NCBI RefSeq assembly: GCF_001673555.1
Contig: NZ_LZMB01000580.1
Span: 1 to 51,754 of the forward strand
From: Mycobacterium sp. 1165178.9
GTDB lineage: Bacteria > Actinomycetota > Actinomycetes > Mycobacteriales > Mycobacteriaceae
Length of the DNA stretch: 51,754 bases
Direction of reading: 5' to 3'
Shown: one piece after another, positions 11,979-28,020 of the stretch
Layout: each line of letters starts with the position of its first letter
Position numbering within the stretch: position 1 is the first letter of the stretch
The notes under the pieces: generated by a model
Told to the model about the DNA's origin: nothing
The model's input: the letters and a program-made list of their open reading frames with translations, nothing else
Database searches by the model: none
Program-made: the position numbers and the translations under genes

Positions 11979-13319
11979 ATGTCGACTTTCATCGGCCAAT
12001 TGGTGGGCTTTGCGGCCATCGTGTTCCTGGTGGTGCGCTACGTCGTGCCGCCAGTGCGTCGGCTGATGGCCGCGCGGCAAGACGCCGTGCGCCAACAGCT
12101 GAAAGATGCTGCGGCGGCGGGCGATCGGCTGAGTGAGTCGAAAACGGCGCATAGCAAGGCCGTGGAAGACGCGAAGACGGAGGGCGAACGGGTCGTCGAG
12201 GAGGCCCAGACTGACGCGGGCCGCATCGTCGAGCAGTTGCGGGCCCAGGCGGATGTCGAGTCCGAACGCATCAACGCCCAGGGCAGCCGTCAGGTCGATC
12301 TCTTGCGCACCCAGTTGAGCCGACAGCTCCGGCTGGAACTCGGCCACGAAGCGGTGCGCCAGGCGGGCGAGTTGGTGCGCAACTACGTCGCCGATTCCGA
12401 ACAGCAGTCGGCCACTGTCGACCGGTTCCTCGACGAACTCGACGACATGGCGCCCGTTGCGGCCGACGTCCAGTATCCGCTGATGACCAAGATGCGTTCG
12501 TCGAGTCGCATCGCGCTTGGCAACTTGTCGGACAAGTTCAGCAACCTAGCCAAAAACCTTGACAACAAGGGGCTTTCGACTGTCTCCCGTGAGCTGGTAG
12601 ACGTTGCTCAGATGCTGGACCGCGAGATCGTCGTCACGCGGTATCTGACCGTTCCGGCCGAGGATGGAGCTCCCAGGGTCCAGTTGATCGAGCGGCTGCT
12701 CTCCGGCAAGGTCGGCGACGTCACCCTCGACGTGCTGCGCTCGGCCGTATCGGAGCGTTGGTCGGCCAACTCCGACCTCATCGACGCCATCGAACACGTG
12801 TCTCGGCAGGCGTTGCTCGAAGTAGCCGAACGTGAGGACAAAGTCGACGAGGTCGAAGAACAGCTGTTCCGGTTCTCCCGCGCCCTCGACGCGGAGCCGC
12901 GGTTGGCGATCCTGCTGGGCGACTACTCCGTTCCGGTGGAGGGGCGAGTCGGCCTCCTGCGCAAGGTGTTTGACAGCGCGAGCGGCCGGGTCAATCCGAT
13001 CACGATGGCACTGCTGGTCCAGACTGTGGAGCTGCTGAGGGGCCAGAACGCCGACGAGGCCATTCAGTTCCTGGCGAAAGTTGCGGTCGCGCGCCGCGGC
13101 GAAATCGTGGCGCAGGTCAGCGCGGCAGCCGAACTCAGCGATGCGCAGCGCACCCGCCTCGTTGACGTGCTCGGCCGCATCTACGACCATCCGGTGGCGG
13201 TGCAGCTCCAGATCGATGCCGAACTACTGGGCGGGCTGCTCATCTCGGTGGCCGACGAAGTGATCGACGGGACGCTCGCTTCTCGACTTGCCGCGGCCCA
13301 GGCTCAATTGCCCGACTGA
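11979..13319 (+). CDS. atpH: ATP synthase b-delta fusion subunit
   Basis: Mycobacterial fusion of a second b-type stalk polypeptide with subunit delta, the cap joining the peripheral stalk to F1. The 446-residue protein has one N-terminal membrane helix (about 5-25, [19 protein letters not shown]), a coiled-coil b-like part to about 170, and the delta (OSCP) domain after about 180, ending with the family-typical [18 protein letters not shown]. The fusion is normal for the genus. It follows atpF after 6 bp. Confidence 0.96.
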   Translation: MSTFIGQLVGFAAIVFLVVRYVVPPVRRLMAARQDAVRQQLKDAAAAGDRLSESKTAHSKAVEDAKTEGERVVEEAQTDAGRIVEQLRAQADVESERINAQGSRQVDLLRTQLSRQLRLELGHEAVRQAGELVRNYVADSEQQSATVDRFLDELDDMAPVAADVQYPLMTKMRSSSRIALGNLSDKFSNLAKNLDNKGLSTVSRELVDVAQMLDREIVVTRYLTVPAEDGAPRVQLIERLLSGKVGDVTLDVLRSAVSERWSANSDLIDAIEHVSRQALLEVAEREDKVDEVEEQLFRFSRALDAEPRLAILLGDYSVPVEGRVGLLRKVFDSASGRVNPITMALLVQTVELLRGQNADEAIQFLAKVAVARRGEIVAQVSAAAELSDAQRTRLVDVLGRIYDHPVAVQLQIDAELLGGLLISVADEVIDGTLASRLAAAQAQLPD

Positions 13320-13377
13320 CCACCATCGACCAATCACAATTACACGCGAACAAGATCAAGTAGGAAGACGAAAAGCC

Positions 13378-15081
13378 ATGGCCGAGTTGACCATCTCCGC
13401 TGAGGACATCCAGAGCGCCATCGAGGAGTACGTAGGCTCCTTCACCTCCGATACTGCCCGCGAGGAGGTCGGCTCGGTCATCGAGGCCGGGGACGGCATC
13501 GCACACGTCGAGGGTCTGCCCTCCGTCATGACCCAGGAGTTGCTCGAGTTCCCGGGCGGGGTCCTCGGCGTCGCCCTGAACCTCGACGAACACGACATCG
13601 GCGCGGTGATCCTGGGTGACTTCGAGAAAATCGAAGAAGGCCAACAGGTCAAGCGCACCGGCGAGGTCCTATCGGTGCCCGTGGGCGACGCGTTCCTAGG
13701 GCGCGTGGTCAATCCGCTCGGGCAGCCGATCGACGGCCAGGGCGACATCGATACCGACATTCGTCGCGCGCTGGAGATCCAGGCGCCGTCGGTGGTGCAG
13801 CGGCAGAGCGTGAGCGAGCCGCTGCAGACCGGGATCAAGGCCATCGACGCGATGACCCCGATCGGGCGCGGCCAGCGCCAGCTGATCATCGGCGACCGCA
13901 AGACCGGCAAAACCGCCGTCTGCGTGGACACCATCCTCAACCAGCGGGAGAACTGGGAGTCGGGCGACGAACGCAAGCAGGTGCGCTGCGTGTACGTGGC
14001 GATCGGCCAGAAGGGCACCACGATCGCCTCGGTCCGACGCGCGCTCGACGAGGGCGGCGCCATGGACTACACCACCATCGTGGCGGCGCCGGCGTCTGAC
14101 TCCGCCGGCTTCAAATGGCTTGCGCCGTACACGGGTTCGGCGATCGCCCAGCACTGGATGTACGAGGGCAAGCATGTGCTGATCGTGTTCGACGACCTGA
14201 GCAAGCAGGCCGAGGCCTACCGCGCCATCTCCCTGCTGCTCCGCCGCCCGCCGGGTCGCGAGGCGTACCCAGGCGACGTGTTCTACCTGCACTCCCGCCT
14301 GCTGGAGCGTTGCGCCAAGCTTTCCGACGACCTCGGCGGCGGATCGCTGACCGGTCTGCCGGTTATCGAGACCAAGGCGAACGACATCTCGGCCTACATC
14401 CCCACCAACGTCATCTCGATCACCGACGGTCAGTGCTTCCTGGAGTCCGACCTGTTCAACCAGGGTGTGCGGCCGGCCATCAACGTCGGTGTCTCGGTGT
14501 CCCGCGTTGGTGGCGCCGCGCAAATCAAGGCCATGAAGGAAGTGGCCGGCTCGTTGCGTCTCGATCTGTCGCAGTACCGGGAGCTGGAGTCCTTCGCCGC
14601 ATTCGCCTCCGACCTTGACGCGACGTCCAAGGCCCAGCTGGAGCGCGGTGAACGCCTGGTCGAGCTGTTGAAGCAGCCGCAGTACCAACCCATGCCGGTC
14701 GAGGAGCAGGTGGTTTCGATCTTCCTGGGCACCGGCGGTCACCTGGATTCGGTACCCGTCGAGGACGTCCGACGTTTCGAGACCGAGCTGCTCGACCACA
14801 TGCGGGCTTCGGAAGAGAAGTTCCTGAGCGGTGTCCACGACAGCGGAAAACTCTCCGAAGAGGGCGAGAACCAGCTCACCGAGATCATCAACAACTTCAA
14901 GAAGGGCTTCGCGGCCACCGGCGGCGGATCGGTGGTGCCCGACGAGCACGTCGAGGCCTTGGATGAAGAGGATCTGGAAAAGGAGTCCGTACAGGTCAAG
15001 AAGGAAAAGCCTAAGGACACAAAGGAGGCCAAGGACACCAAGAAGGAATCCGCCAAGGCCTCTGGCAAGGACAAGAAGTAG
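13378..15081 (+). CDS. atpA: ATP synthase subunit alpha
   Basis: Non-catalytic nucleotide-binding subunit of F1. Walker A is [11 protein letters not shown], and the ExxK-type core ([35 protein letters not shown]) is intact. The ATG at 13378 follows TAGGAAGACGAAAA. Length is 567 residues against about 549 in M. tuberculosis. Mycobacterial alpha has a C-terminal extension that suppresses ATP hydrolysis. Here the tail is longer and lysine-rich from about residue 540 ([20 protein letters not shown], ending GKDKK). Confidence 0.97.
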   Translation: MAELTISAEDIQSAIEEYVGSFTSDTAREEVGSVIEAGDGIAHVEGLPSVMTQELLEFPGGVLGVALNLDEHDIGAVILGDFEKIEEGQQVKRTGEVLSVPVGDAFLGRVVNPLGQPIDGQGDIDTDIRRALEIQAPSVVQRQSVSEPLQTGIKAIDAMTPIGRGQRQLIIGDRKTGKTAVCVDTILNQRENWESGDERKQVRCVYVAIGQKGTTIASVRRALDEGGAMDYTTIVAAPASDSAGFKWLAPYTGSAIAQHWMYEGKHVLIVFDDLSKQAEAYRAISLLLRRPPGREAYPGDVFYLHSRLLERCAKLSDDLGGGSLTGLPVIETKANDISAYIPTNVISITDGQCFLESDLFNQGVRPAINVGVSVSRVGGAAQIKAMKEVAGSLRLDLSQYRELESFAAFASDLDATSKAQLERGERLVELLKQPQYQPMPVEEQVVSIFLGTGGHLDSVPVEDVRRFETELLDHMRASEEKFLSGVHDSGKLSEEGENQLTEIINNFKKGFAATGGGSVVPDEHVEALDEEDLEKESVQVKKEKPKDTKEAKDTKKESAKASGKDKK

Positions 15082-15087
15082 CTACCG

Positions 15088-16008
15088 ATGGCGGCAACAC
15101 TTCGCGAATTACGCGGCCGGATTCGGTCGGCGGGGTCGATCAAGAAGATCACCAAGGCCCAGGAGATGATCGCGACCTCGCGCATCGGCAAGGCGCAGGC
15201 CCGGCTGGAATCCGCCCGGCCTTACGCATTCCAGATCACCTCGATGCTGACCACGCTGTCCTCCGAAGCAGCGTTGGACCATCCATTGCTGGTCGAACGA
15301 GAGGAGCCGAAGCGCGCCGGCGTCTTGGTGGTGTCCTCGGACCGCGGTCTGTGCGGTGCGTACAACTCGAGCATCTTCCGCCGCGCCGAGGAACTGTTCT
15401 CGTTGCTGCGGGAGGAGGGCAAGACACCCAGCGTCTACACGGTGGGCCGGAAGGCGCAGAACTACTTCAAGTTCCGCAACTGGGACATCACCGAATCCTG
15501 GACGGGTTTCTCCGAGCAGCCCCAGGTCGAGAACGCCCAGGAGATCGCGTCCACTTTGGTCGAGAGTTTCATGGCCGGGGTCGGCGATGACGACGACGAT
15601 CAGAAGTTGGAGGACGACCAGGGCGTCGACGAACTGCACATCGTCTACTCGGAGTTCAAGTCGATGATGTCGCAGGCGGCGGCGGCCCACCGCATTGCCC
15701 CACTGGTCGTGGAATATGTCGAAGACACCGACGACCTCCACACGCTGTACTCGTTCGAGCCCGGTGCGACAGAGCTTTTCGATGCGTTGCTGCCGCGGTA
15801 CATCACGACCCGCGTATACGCCGCGTTGCTCGAGTCGGCGGCATCGGAGCTGGCGTCGCGTCAACGAGCGATGAAGTCGGCGACCGACAACGCCGACGAC
15901 CTGATCAAAGAGCTGACGTTGATGGCGAACCGGGAGCGCCAGGCTCAGATCACCCAGGAGATCAGCGAAATCGTCGGCGGCGCAAACGCGCTCGCTGACG
16001 CTCAGTAG
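15088..16008 (+). CDS. atpG: ATP synthase subunit gamma
   Basis: Central rotor shaft of F1. The 306-residue protein has the conserved N-terminal helix ([20 protein letters not shown]) and C-terminal helix ([20 protein letters not shown]). Near residues 166-180 is an acidic loop, [16 protein letters not shown], corresponding to the mycobacterium-specific gamma loop linked to restricted ATP hydrolysis. It starts 6 bp after atpA. Confidence 0.97.
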   Translation: MAATLRELRGRIRSAGSIKKITKAQEMIATSRIGKAQARLESARPYAFQITSMLTTLSSEAALDHPLLVEREEPKRAGVLVVSSDRGLCGAYNSSIFRRAEELFSLLREEGKTPSVYTVGRKAQNYFKFRNWDITESWTGFSEQPQVENAQEIASTLVESFMAGVGDDDDDQKLEDDQGVDELHIVYSEFKSMMSQAAAAHRIAPLVVEYVEDTDDLHTLYSFEPGATELFDALLPRYITTRVYAALLESAASELASRQRAMKSATDNADDLIKELTLMANRERQAQITQEISEIVGGANALADAQ

Positions 16009-17499
<1,491 letters not shown>

Positions 17500-17510
17500 C
17501 GCATGAGCGG

Positions 17511-17530
17511 AAAGGCTCTGAAAGGCTCTG
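17511..17530 (+). repeat. 10-bp tandem duplication at the atpC ribosome site
   Basis: AAAGGCTCTG occurs twice in a row between atpD and atpC. Each copy supplies an AAAGG motif; the second lies about 9 nt before the atpC ATG at 17535. Confidence 0.8.
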
Positions 17531-17534
17531 TGGT

Positions 17535-17900
17535 ATGGCGGATTTGAATGTCGAGATAGTCGCCGTCGACCGAAAGATCTGGTCGGGTGAGGCAACGTTT
17601 CTGTTCACCCGCACCACCGTCGGTGAGATCGGCATCCTGCCGCGGCACATCCCGCTGGTGGCGCAGTTGGTCGACGACGCAATGGTGCGCGTCGAGAGAG
17701 AGGGCGAAGACGATCTGCGGATCGCGGTGGATGGCGGATTCCTATCTGTCACCGAGGAATCGGTGACGATCCTCGCCGAATCCGCCGAGTTCGAGTCGGA
17801 GATCGACGAGAGCGCCGCCAGAGAGGCTTCTGAGTCTGACGACCCGCGTATCGCCGCCAAGGGGCGCGCGAGATTGCGTGCCGTCGGCGCGATCGACTAA
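17535..17900 (+). CDS. atpC: ATP synthase subunit epsilon
   Basis: Epsilon binds gamma and the c-ring and modulates hydrolysis. The 121-residue length matches the short mycobacterial form, in which the C-terminal helices are reduced. The N-terminal barrel ([20 protein letters not shown]) and [15 protein letters not shown] are recognisable. It follows atpD after 35 bp that contain a duplicated decamer. Confidence 0.96.
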   Translation: MADLNVEIVAVDRKIWSGEATFLFTRTTVGEIGILPRHIPLVAQLVDDAMVRVEREGEDDLRIAVDGGFLSVTEESVTILAESAEFESEIDESAAREASESDDPRIAAKGRARLRAVGAID

Positions 17901-17906
17901 CCGCCG

Positions 17907-18350
17907 ATGAGCGCGCCCATGGTCGGCATGGTCGTGCTCGTCATCGTGCTGGCGAGCGCCGTTATCGCGCTGAGTTATCGGCTGTGGAAGCTGCGCCAGG
18001 GCGGTACCGCGGGGATCATGCGAGACATTCCGGCGGTCGGGGGCCACGGTTGGCGACATGGCGTAATCCGTTACCGCGGCGGGGAAGCCGCGTTCTACCG
18101 GCTCTCCAGTCTGCGATTGTGGCCGGACCGGCGGCTGAGCCGGCGAGGCGTGGAGATCGTGTCCAGGCGGGCACCGCGCGGCGACGAGTTCGACATCATG
18201 ACCGACGAGATCGTCGTCATCGAGCTGCGCGATACGACCCAGGACCGCAGGTCTGGCTACGAGATCGCCCTGGACAAGGGCGCGTTGACCGCGTTCCTGT
18301 CGTGGCTGGAGTCGCGCCCGTCGCCACGTTCCCGTCGGCGCAGCCTGTAG
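17907..18350 (+). CDS. DUF2550 membrane protein (Rv1312-like)
   Basis: A 147-residue protein with one N-terminal membrane helix (about 5-26) and a basic soluble domain containing RHGVIRYRGGEAAFYRL and RRGVEIVSRRAPRGDEFDIM. It matches the conserved protein that closes the atp operon in mycobacteria (Rv1312). The start is 6 bp after atpC, so it is very likely co-transcribed. Function is unknown; position suggests a link to the membrane or ATP synthase, but that is inference only. Confidence 0.88.
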   Translation: MSAPMVGMVVLVIVLASAVIALSYRLWKLRQGGTAGIMRDIPAVGGHGWRHGVIRYRGGEAAFYRLSSLRLWPDRRLSRRGVEIVSRRAPRGDEFDIMTDEIVVIELRDTTQDRRSGYEIALDKGALTAFLSWLESRPSPRSRRRSL

Positions 18351-18384
18351 ACCGCGTCAATCGTCGGGCGAACCAGCCGGCGGG

Positions 18385-18969
18385 CTACCTCGTGGTGGCG
18401 TCCTCGCCACCCGGTTTCCACAACACGTCGCCGTCGGGGTTGGCCACGCGCGACAGGATGAAAAGCAGATCCGACAGGCGGTTAAGGTATTTCGCGGGCA
18501 GGACGTTGACCTGCCCAGGCGCGGCATCGACGGCCGCCCACGCCGAGCGCTCGGCTCGACGGACCACGGTGCGGGCGACGTGCAGTAGCGCCGATAACGG
18601 CGAACCACCAGGCAGCACAAACGAATTCAGCTTCGGCAACGACTCGTTGTAAGCGTCACACCACTTCTCGAGCCGATCAATGTAGGGCTGGGTGACGCGC
18701 AGCGGCGGATACTCGGGGTTCTCGACAACAGGAGTCGACAGATCCGCCCCGGCATCGAACAAATCGTTCTGGATCTGCCGCAACACGCCCGTGAGCTTCT
18801 CGTCCGGCTGACCGACCGCGACGGCTACACCGATCGCCGAGTTGGCCTCGTCACAATCTGCATAGGCCACCAGCCGAGGATCGTTCTTGGAGACCCGCGA
18901 GAAGTCACTCAATCCCGTCGTGCCATCGTCACCGGTTCGGGTGTAGATGCGAGTCAGGTGTACAGCCAT
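18385..18969 (-). CDS. Cob(I)alamin adenosyltransferase, PduO type
   Basis: Transfers adenosyl from ATP to cob(I)alamin to give adenosylcobalamin, the cofactor of methylmalonyl-CoA mutase. The 194-residue protein (Rv1314c-like) shows the ATP-binding start TRIYTRTGDDGTTGL, then RTVVRRAERSAW and YLNRLSDLLFILSRVAN. The frame extends 13 codons upstream, but ATG 18969 fits the family start and has a TACGGT hexamer 6 nt before it. It is convergent with the Rv1312-like gene and divergent from murA. The IS1557-type gene found beside it in M. tuberculosis is absent. Confidence 0.93.
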   Translation of the reverse strand: MAVHLTRIYTRTGDDGTTGLSDFSRVSKNDPRLVAYADCDEANSAIGVAVAVGQPDEKLTGVLRQIQNDLFDAGADLSTPVVENPEYPPLRVTQPYIDRLEKWCDAYNESLPKLNSFVLPGGSPLSALLHVARTVVRRAERSAWAAVDAAPGQVNVLPAKYLNRLSDLLFILSRVANPDGDVLWKPGGEDATTR

Positions 18970-18975
18970 GAGCAA

Positions 18976-18981
18976 ACCGTA
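18976..18981 (-). promoter_or_regulatory. -10 element for leaderless adenosyltransferase transcript
   Basis: On the minus strand TACGGT ends 6 nt before ATG 18969, predicting transcription initiation at the start codon. Confidence 0.45.
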
Positions 18982-19001
18982 CTCGGGTGTGGGTTGGCCG
19001 A

Positions 19002-19030
19002 CTGACAAGGCGATACCGCTTCACTAGACT
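19002..19030 (+). promoter_or_regulatory. murA promoter, leaderless geometry
   Basis: CTGACA (19002-19007), 17-bp spacer, TAGACT (19025-19030), then 7 nt to the GTG at 19038. Both hexamers are close to SigA consensus and the predicted start site coincides with the GTG. Confidence 0.65.
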
Positions 19031-19037
19031 GACGCGG

Positions 19038-20291
19038 GTGGCTGAGCGATTCGTGGTGACCGGCGGCAACCGGTTGTCAGGCGAAGTCGCAGTCGGGGGC
19101 GCCAAAAACAGCGTGCTGAAGCTGATGGCCGCAACGCTGCTGGCCGAGGGCACCAGCACCATCACCAACTGCCCGGACATCCTGGATGTGCCGTTGATGG
19201 CGGAGGTGCTGCGCGGCCTGGGCGCAACCGTCGAACTGGACGGCGATATCGCCCGAATCACCTCTCCGGACGAACCGAAATACGACGCCGACTTCGCCGC
19301 GGTGCGGCAGTTCCGGGCGTCGGTGTGCGTGTTGGGACCGCTGGTCGGCCGGTGCAAGCGAGCCCGCGTCGCGCTGCCGGGCGGTGATGCGATCGGATCG
19401 CGGCCGCTGGACATGCACCAGGCCGGGCTACGCCAACTCGGTGCGCAATGCAACATCGAGCACGGATGCGTGGTGGCGCAAGCCGATACGTTGCGCGGCG
19501 CGGAGATTCAGTTGGAGTTTCCCTCGGTGGGCGCCACCGAGAACATCCTGATGGCGGCGGTGGTGGCCGAGGGCGTCACCACCATCCACAACGCCGCTCG
19601 CGAGCCCGACGTCGTGGACCTGTGCACGATGTTGAACCAGATGGGCGCGCAGATCGAGGGTGCCGGTTCGCCGACGATGACGATCACCGGCGTTCCGAAG
19701 CTGCACCCGACCGAGCATCGCGTGATCGGCGATCGCATCGTCGCCGCAACCTGGGGGATCGCCGCCGCGATAACCCGTGGCGACATCACGGTGACGGGCA
19801 TCGACCCCGCGCACCTGCAGGTGGTGCTGCACAAGCTGCACGACGCGGGCGCCACCGTCACCCAGACCGACGACAGCTTCCGGGTGGCGCAGTACGAGCG
19901 TCCGAAGGCCGTCAATGTGGCGACCCTGCCGTTCCCCGGATTTCCTACCGACCTGCAGCCGATGGCGATCGCCCTGGCCTCGATCGCGGACGGCACGTCG
20001 ATGATCACCGAGAACGTATTCGAGGCGCGCTTTCGATTCGTTGAAGAAATGATTCGCCTTGGCGCCGACGCCCGAACCGACGGGCATCACGCCGTCGTTC
20101 GGGGTCTGCCGCAATTGTCGAGTGCACCTGTGTGGTGTTCCGACATTCGGGCGGGCGCCGGCCTGGTGTTGGCCGGGCTTGTCGCCGACGGAGACACCGA
20201 GGTCCACGACGTCTTCCACATCGATCGCGGCTACCCGCTGTTCGTGGAGAACCTGGCGATTTTGGGAGCGGAGATCGAGCGGGTACAGTAA
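19038..20291 (+). CDS. murA: UDP-GlcNAc 1-carboxyvinyltransferase
   Basis: First committed step of peptidoglycan synthesis: transfers enolpyruvate from PEP to UDP-GlcNAc. The 417-residue length matches M. tuberculosis (418). The N-terminal [19 protein letters not shown] is intact. The catalytic loop reads [11 protein letters not shown] with Asp117 where fosfomycin-sensitive enzymes have Cys, the known reason for intrinsic fosfomycin resistance in mycobacteria. GTG 19038 is chosen by homology and by the promoter 7 nt upstream; the frame also opens further upstream at 18987. It lies directly before the rRNA operon. Confidence 0.97.
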   Translation: MAERFVVTGGNRLSGEVAVGGAKNSVLKLMAATLLAEGTSTITNCPDILDVPLMAEVLRGLGATVELDGDIARITSPDEPKYDADFAAVRQFRASVCVLGPLVGRCKRARVALPGGDAIGSRPLDMHQAGLRQLGAQCNIEHGCVVAQADTLRGAEIQLEFPSVGATENILMAAVVAEGVTTIHNAAREPDVVDLCTMLNQMGAQIEGAGSPTMTITGVPKLHPTEHRVIGDRIVAATWGIAAAITRGDITVTGIDPAHLQVVLHKLHDAGATVTQTDDSFRVAQYERPKAVNVATLPFPGFPTDLQPMAIALASIADGTSMITENVFEARFRFVEEMIRLGADARTDGHHAVVRGLPQLSSAPVWCSDIRAGAGLVLAGLVADGDTEVHDVFHIDRGYPLFVENLAILGAEIERVQ

Positions 20292-20349
20292 CCAAAGTCA
20301 GTGCCCCACAAGCGCGGTCACCAACGCGAAGGTGGACGAACGCGGGGCC

Positions 20350-20379
20350 TTGACTCCCTCGCTGGATTGGTACTAGCCT
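20350..20379 (+). promoter_or_regulatory. rRNA operon upstream promoter (P1)
   Basis: TTGACT (20350-20355), 18-bp spacer, TAGCCT (20374-20379), followed by GGCACGGCTGC. It matches the layout of the first mycobacterial rrnA promoter. Confidence 0.8.
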
Positions 20380-20426
20380 GGCACGGCTGCTCCCGAGACG
20401 GTCTCTAGAAGATCAAAATTGGGAGT

Positions 20427-20456
20427 TGACTAACCTGCCGGACTTGTATTAAGCTG
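20427..20456 (+). promoter_or_regulatory. rRNA operon downstream promoter
   Basis: TTGACT (20427-20432), 18-bp spacer, TAAGCT (20451-20456), then GGCAGGGTTGCCCC. It corresponds to the conserved proximal rrn promoter; the sequence after each -10 is similar, suggesting the promoters arose by duplication. Confidence 0.85.
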
Positions 20457-20488
20457 GCAGGGTTGCCCCAAAACGGGCGAAACAAGTG

Positions 20489-20516
20489 TTGTTTGAGAAC
20501 TCAATAGTGTGTTTGG
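20489..20516 (+). other. 5' arm of pre-16S processing stem
   Basis: The leader segment TTTGAGAACTCAATAGTGTG with its flanks is complementary, with a few G-U pairs and mismatches, to 22296-22323 in the spacer after 16S. The pair brackets 16S as an RNase III processing stem would. Confidence 0.7.
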
Positions 20517-20659
20517 TGTTTATTATTTGTTGTTGTTTTTTGGCCATACCTAACACCCCCCGTGTGTGGGTGTGGTCGTTATTTTGATGCCAGTTATTTG
20601 GTGTCTTTTTGTTAGGTCAGATTTTCTCTGATTGTGAATTCACCTCGTTCTGCGAGGAG

Positions 20660-25584
<4,925 letters not shown>

Positions 25585-25667
25585 ACACACAATCGCAACC
25601 ACAGTCCAGTTCGGTGGCAGAAATGCCGCGGAACGCCACACCCCCCACCAAACAAATTTAAATAGAG

Positions 25668-25782
25668 TTACGGCGGCCACAGCGACAGGGAAACGCCCGG
25701 TCCCATTCCGAACCCGGAAGCTAAGCCTGTCAGCGCCGATGATACTGCCCATACGGGTGGAAAAGTAGGACACCGCCGAACA
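25668..25782 (+). rRNA. rrf: 5S ribosomal RNA
   Basis: 115 nt from TTACGGCGGCCACAG to GACACCGCCGAACA. The terminal GGCGG and CCGCC pair, and the conserved CCCATTCCGAACCCGGAAG loop is present. Confidence 0.97.
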
Positions 25783-25787
25783 TACAC

Positions 25788-25817
25788 AAAAACACCCCCG
25801 TCGCCGGGGGTGTTTTT
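25788..25817 (+). terminator. rRNA operon intrinsic terminator
   Basis: A perfect 13-bp stem, AAAAACACCCCCG with CGGGGGTGTTTTT around TCGC, ending in a T5 run, 5 bp after 5S. It is symmetrical and can also serve ogt, transcribed towards it from the other side. Confidence 0.95.
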
Positions 25818-25840
25818 GCATCCGCAGACAAATCGGAGCT

Positions 25841-26344
25841 CTAATCGAATAGCGTTAATTCCGCAGGGGCACTTGTGCGGCTGCGCTCCATCTCGAGAAG
25901 CGTTCGTTTCCGGTCGAGCCCGCCGCCGTAACCCGTAAGGCTGCCGTTGGCGCCGATCACTCGGTGACACGGAACGACTATCGCGATCGGATTGTGTCCG
26001 TTGGCCAAACCCACCGCGCGTGCCGAGCCGGTAGCCCCGATCTGGCCGGCGATCTGTCCATAGGATCGCGTCTCCCCGTACGGGATGGTCAGCAGCGCGT
26101 TCCACACCCTGCGCTGGAATTCGGAGCCACGCAGGTCGAATTCGAAATCGAAGTCGGTGCGCTCGCCGGCGAAATACGCGCCGAGTTGCTCGACGGCCTC
26201 GCCGAATGCCTGCGGGTTCGGCGACCAGTCAGTGCGGCTCGGCTCGTAGGTCTGGTCGACCATGCGAAGGTTCGTCAGCACCGAGCCGCGCCCGGCCAGG
26301 GTCAGCAGTCCGATCGGGCTGTCGATGATGCGGTACTGGATCAT
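25841..26344 (-). CDS. ogt: Methylated-DNA-protein-cysteine methyltransferase
   Basis: Suicide repair protein that takes the methyl group from O6-methylguanine onto its own cysteine. In the 167-residue protein the acceptor is Cys126 in the signature IVVPCHRVIG. GLANGHNPIA precedes it, and YGETRSYGQIAG belongs to the DNA-binding helix-turn-helix. ATG 26344 overlaps the alkA stop (ATGA), so alkA-ogt is a coupled alkylation-repair operon; the frame extends upstream into alkA but without homology. Confidence 0.97.
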   Translation of the reverse strand: MIQYRIIDSPIGLLTLAGRGSVLTNLRMVDQTYEPSRTDWSPNPQAFGEAVEQLGAYFAGERTDFDFEFDLRGSEFQRRVWNALLTIPYGETRSYGQIAGQIGATGSARAVGLANGHNPIAIVVPCHRVIGANGSLTGYGGGLDRKRTLLEMERSRTSAPAELTLFD

Positions 26345-27828
26345 GCGACCTCCTGTGGCGGCCAATGGTTTACCGGATGCTCGAGAGTGGTCCAGAGGTA
26401 TTGGGTGGCATAGGAACGCCAGGGTCGCCAACGCGCACCGCGCGCGACGAGCGAGCGTTCGTCGGACGCCAGGCCCAGCTGTTCAGCGGCCAGGCGTAGC
26501 CCCAGATCACTGGCGGGAAACGCGTCGGGGTCGCCGAGGCCGCGCATTGCGATCACTTCCGCGGTCCAGGGCCCGACCCCGGGCAAGGCGAGCAATTGCC
26601 GTCGGGCGCTCTCCCAGTCGCAGCCGGCGCTCAATTCCACACTTCCGGCGGCCAAGCCGGCGACCAGAGCACTCAATGTCCGTTGCCGGGCCTTGGGCAC
26701 CGCCAGATGGATGGGATCGATGTCCGCGAGTTGCTCAACGGATGGGAAGGTGTGGGTCAAGGATCCCTCGGGATCGTTGATCGGCTGCCCGTACGCGGCG
26801 ACCAGGCGGCCCGCATGAGTGCTCGCCGCCTTTGTGGACACCTGCTGGCCCAGCACCGCGCGCACCGCCAGTTCGGCTTCGTCAACAGTGCGCGGAATCC
26901 GCTGCCCCGGCGCCTTGGCAACGACGGCGCAGAACTCCTCGTCGTCGCTCAGCGCTTCGTCCACCGCGTCCGGGTCGGCATCGAGGTCGAGCAGCCTCCT
27001 GCAGCGCGCGATAGCCGTTGTCAGATCACGAAAGTCGTCGAGCACGAGCACGCACCGGACATGGTCGACGGCAGGGGTCAGGGTGACGATTGCGTTGCCG
27101 AACGGAAGGCGCAGACTGCGTCGGTAGGCGCCATCGCGGACTTCCTCGCAACCGGGCACCGTGCTGGCTGCCAGATGACCGAAGACGCCCGCGTAGGCGA
27201 AGGGCGTGCGTACCGGGAGCCGAAGGCACACGGTGCCAGGGGAATTCGGGCTCGAGCCCGCGCGTGTCGTCGCGCGCTGACGCAGCGTACGCGGTGTGTT
27301 CTCGAAGACCGCGCGCACGGTGTCGTTGAACTGACGGATGCTGGAAAACCCCGCGGCGAAGGCGACGTCGCCGAATGGCAGGTCGGTGGTTTCGATCAGC
27401 ACCCGGGCGGTCTGTGCCCGTTGTGCGCGGGCCAGCGCGAGCGGGCCGGCCCCGACCTCCGCCTGTAACAGCCGCTCCAGCTGTCGGGTGGTGTAACCGA
27501 GATGGGCGGCCAAGCCGCCGACGCCTTCGCGGTCCACCGTCCCGTCTGCGATCAGGCGCATCGTTCGTGCCACGACGTCACCGCGCACGTTCCACTCCGG
27601 AGAACCCGGGGACGCGTCGGGGCGGCAACGCTTGCATGCTCGAAAGCCCGCTCGCTGAGCGGCCGCCGCCGTCGGGTAGAACCGCACGTTACGCGCGAAC
27701 GGGGGCCGCACCGGGCAACTGGGCCGGCAGTAGATGCGGGTGGTCAGGACCGCGGTGACGAACCATCCGTCGAAACGGGCGTCCTTGGACTGGACGGCCC
27801 GGTAGCAGCGTTCGAAATCGTCGTGCAC
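26341..27828 (-). CDS. alkA: Ada-AlkA fusion: methyl-phosphotriester sensor and 3-methyladenine glycosylase
   Basis: The 495-residue protein combines, in order, an Ada zinc domain (Cys34, Cys38, Cys65, Cys68 in YCRPSC...ACKRC), an AraC-type helix-turn-helix (about 85-180, LAAHLGYTTRQLERLLQ and DVAFAAGFSSIRQFND), and an AlkA-type glycosylase (about 200-495) with the helix-hairpin-helix LPGVGPWTAEVIAMRGLGDPDAFPASD; the Asp of PASD is the likely catalytic residue. Ada N-terminal methylation normally activates transcription, so it may control its own operon. GTG 27828 fits the M. tuberculosis start; a 60-residue upstream extension has no support. Confidence 0.95.
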   Translation of the reverse strand: MHDDFERCYRAVQSKDARFDGWFVTAVLTTRIYCRPSCPVRPPFARNVRFYPTAAAAQRAGFRACKRCRPDASPGSPEWNVRGDVVARTMRLIADGTVDREGVGGLAAHLGYTTRQLERLLQAEVGAGPLALARAQRAQTARVLIETTDLPFGDVAFAAGFSSIRQFNDTVRAVFENTPRTLRQRATTRAGSSPNSPGTVCLRLPVRTPFAYAGVFGHLAASTVPGCEEVRDGAYRRSLRLPFGNAIVTLTPAVDHVRCVLVLDDFRDLTTAIARCRRLLDLDADPDAVDEALSDDEEFCAVVAKAPGQRIPRTVDEAELAVRAVLGQQVSTKAASTHAGRLVAAYGQPINDPEGSLTHTFPSVEQLADIDPIHLAVPKARQRTLSALVAGLAAGSVELSAGCDWESARRQLLALPGVGPWTAEVIAMRGLGDPDAFPASDLGLRLAAEQLGLASDERSLVARGARWRPWRSYATQYLWTTLEHPVNHWPPQEVA

Positions 27829-27952
27829 GTTTCCAGGTTTACACCCGCCCGCCGACAAAACTGGCGGAAAAGCGACATCGTCGTGGAAGCGGGAGTGACC
27901 CGACTCGCCGTCACCAGTCGGCCGGTCTGAGTCCCGATCACGACGGACGCAC

Positions 27953-27976
27953 GTAGCCGTAGCTGTAGCCGTAGCC
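27953..27976 (+). repeat. Hexanucleotide repeat (GTAGCY)x4
   Basis: GTAGCC GTAGCT GTAGCC GTAGCC in the noncoding gap upstream of alkA. Short pure hexamer runs are prone to slippage. Confidence 0.85.
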
Positions 27977-28020
27977 AAGACATGTGCGCCCTTGAAACGG
28001 GTCTGCAAACCCCCGACAAC

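Larger units (their letters stand above)
20292..20659 (+). other. rRNA operon promoter and leader region, no protein gene
   Basis: These 368 bases hold two SigA-type promoters, an AT-rich leader (20510-20630, with T-rich runs unlike the rest of the window) and the 5' arm of the pre-16S processing stem at 20489-20516. No coding frame is supported. Confidence 0.9.
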
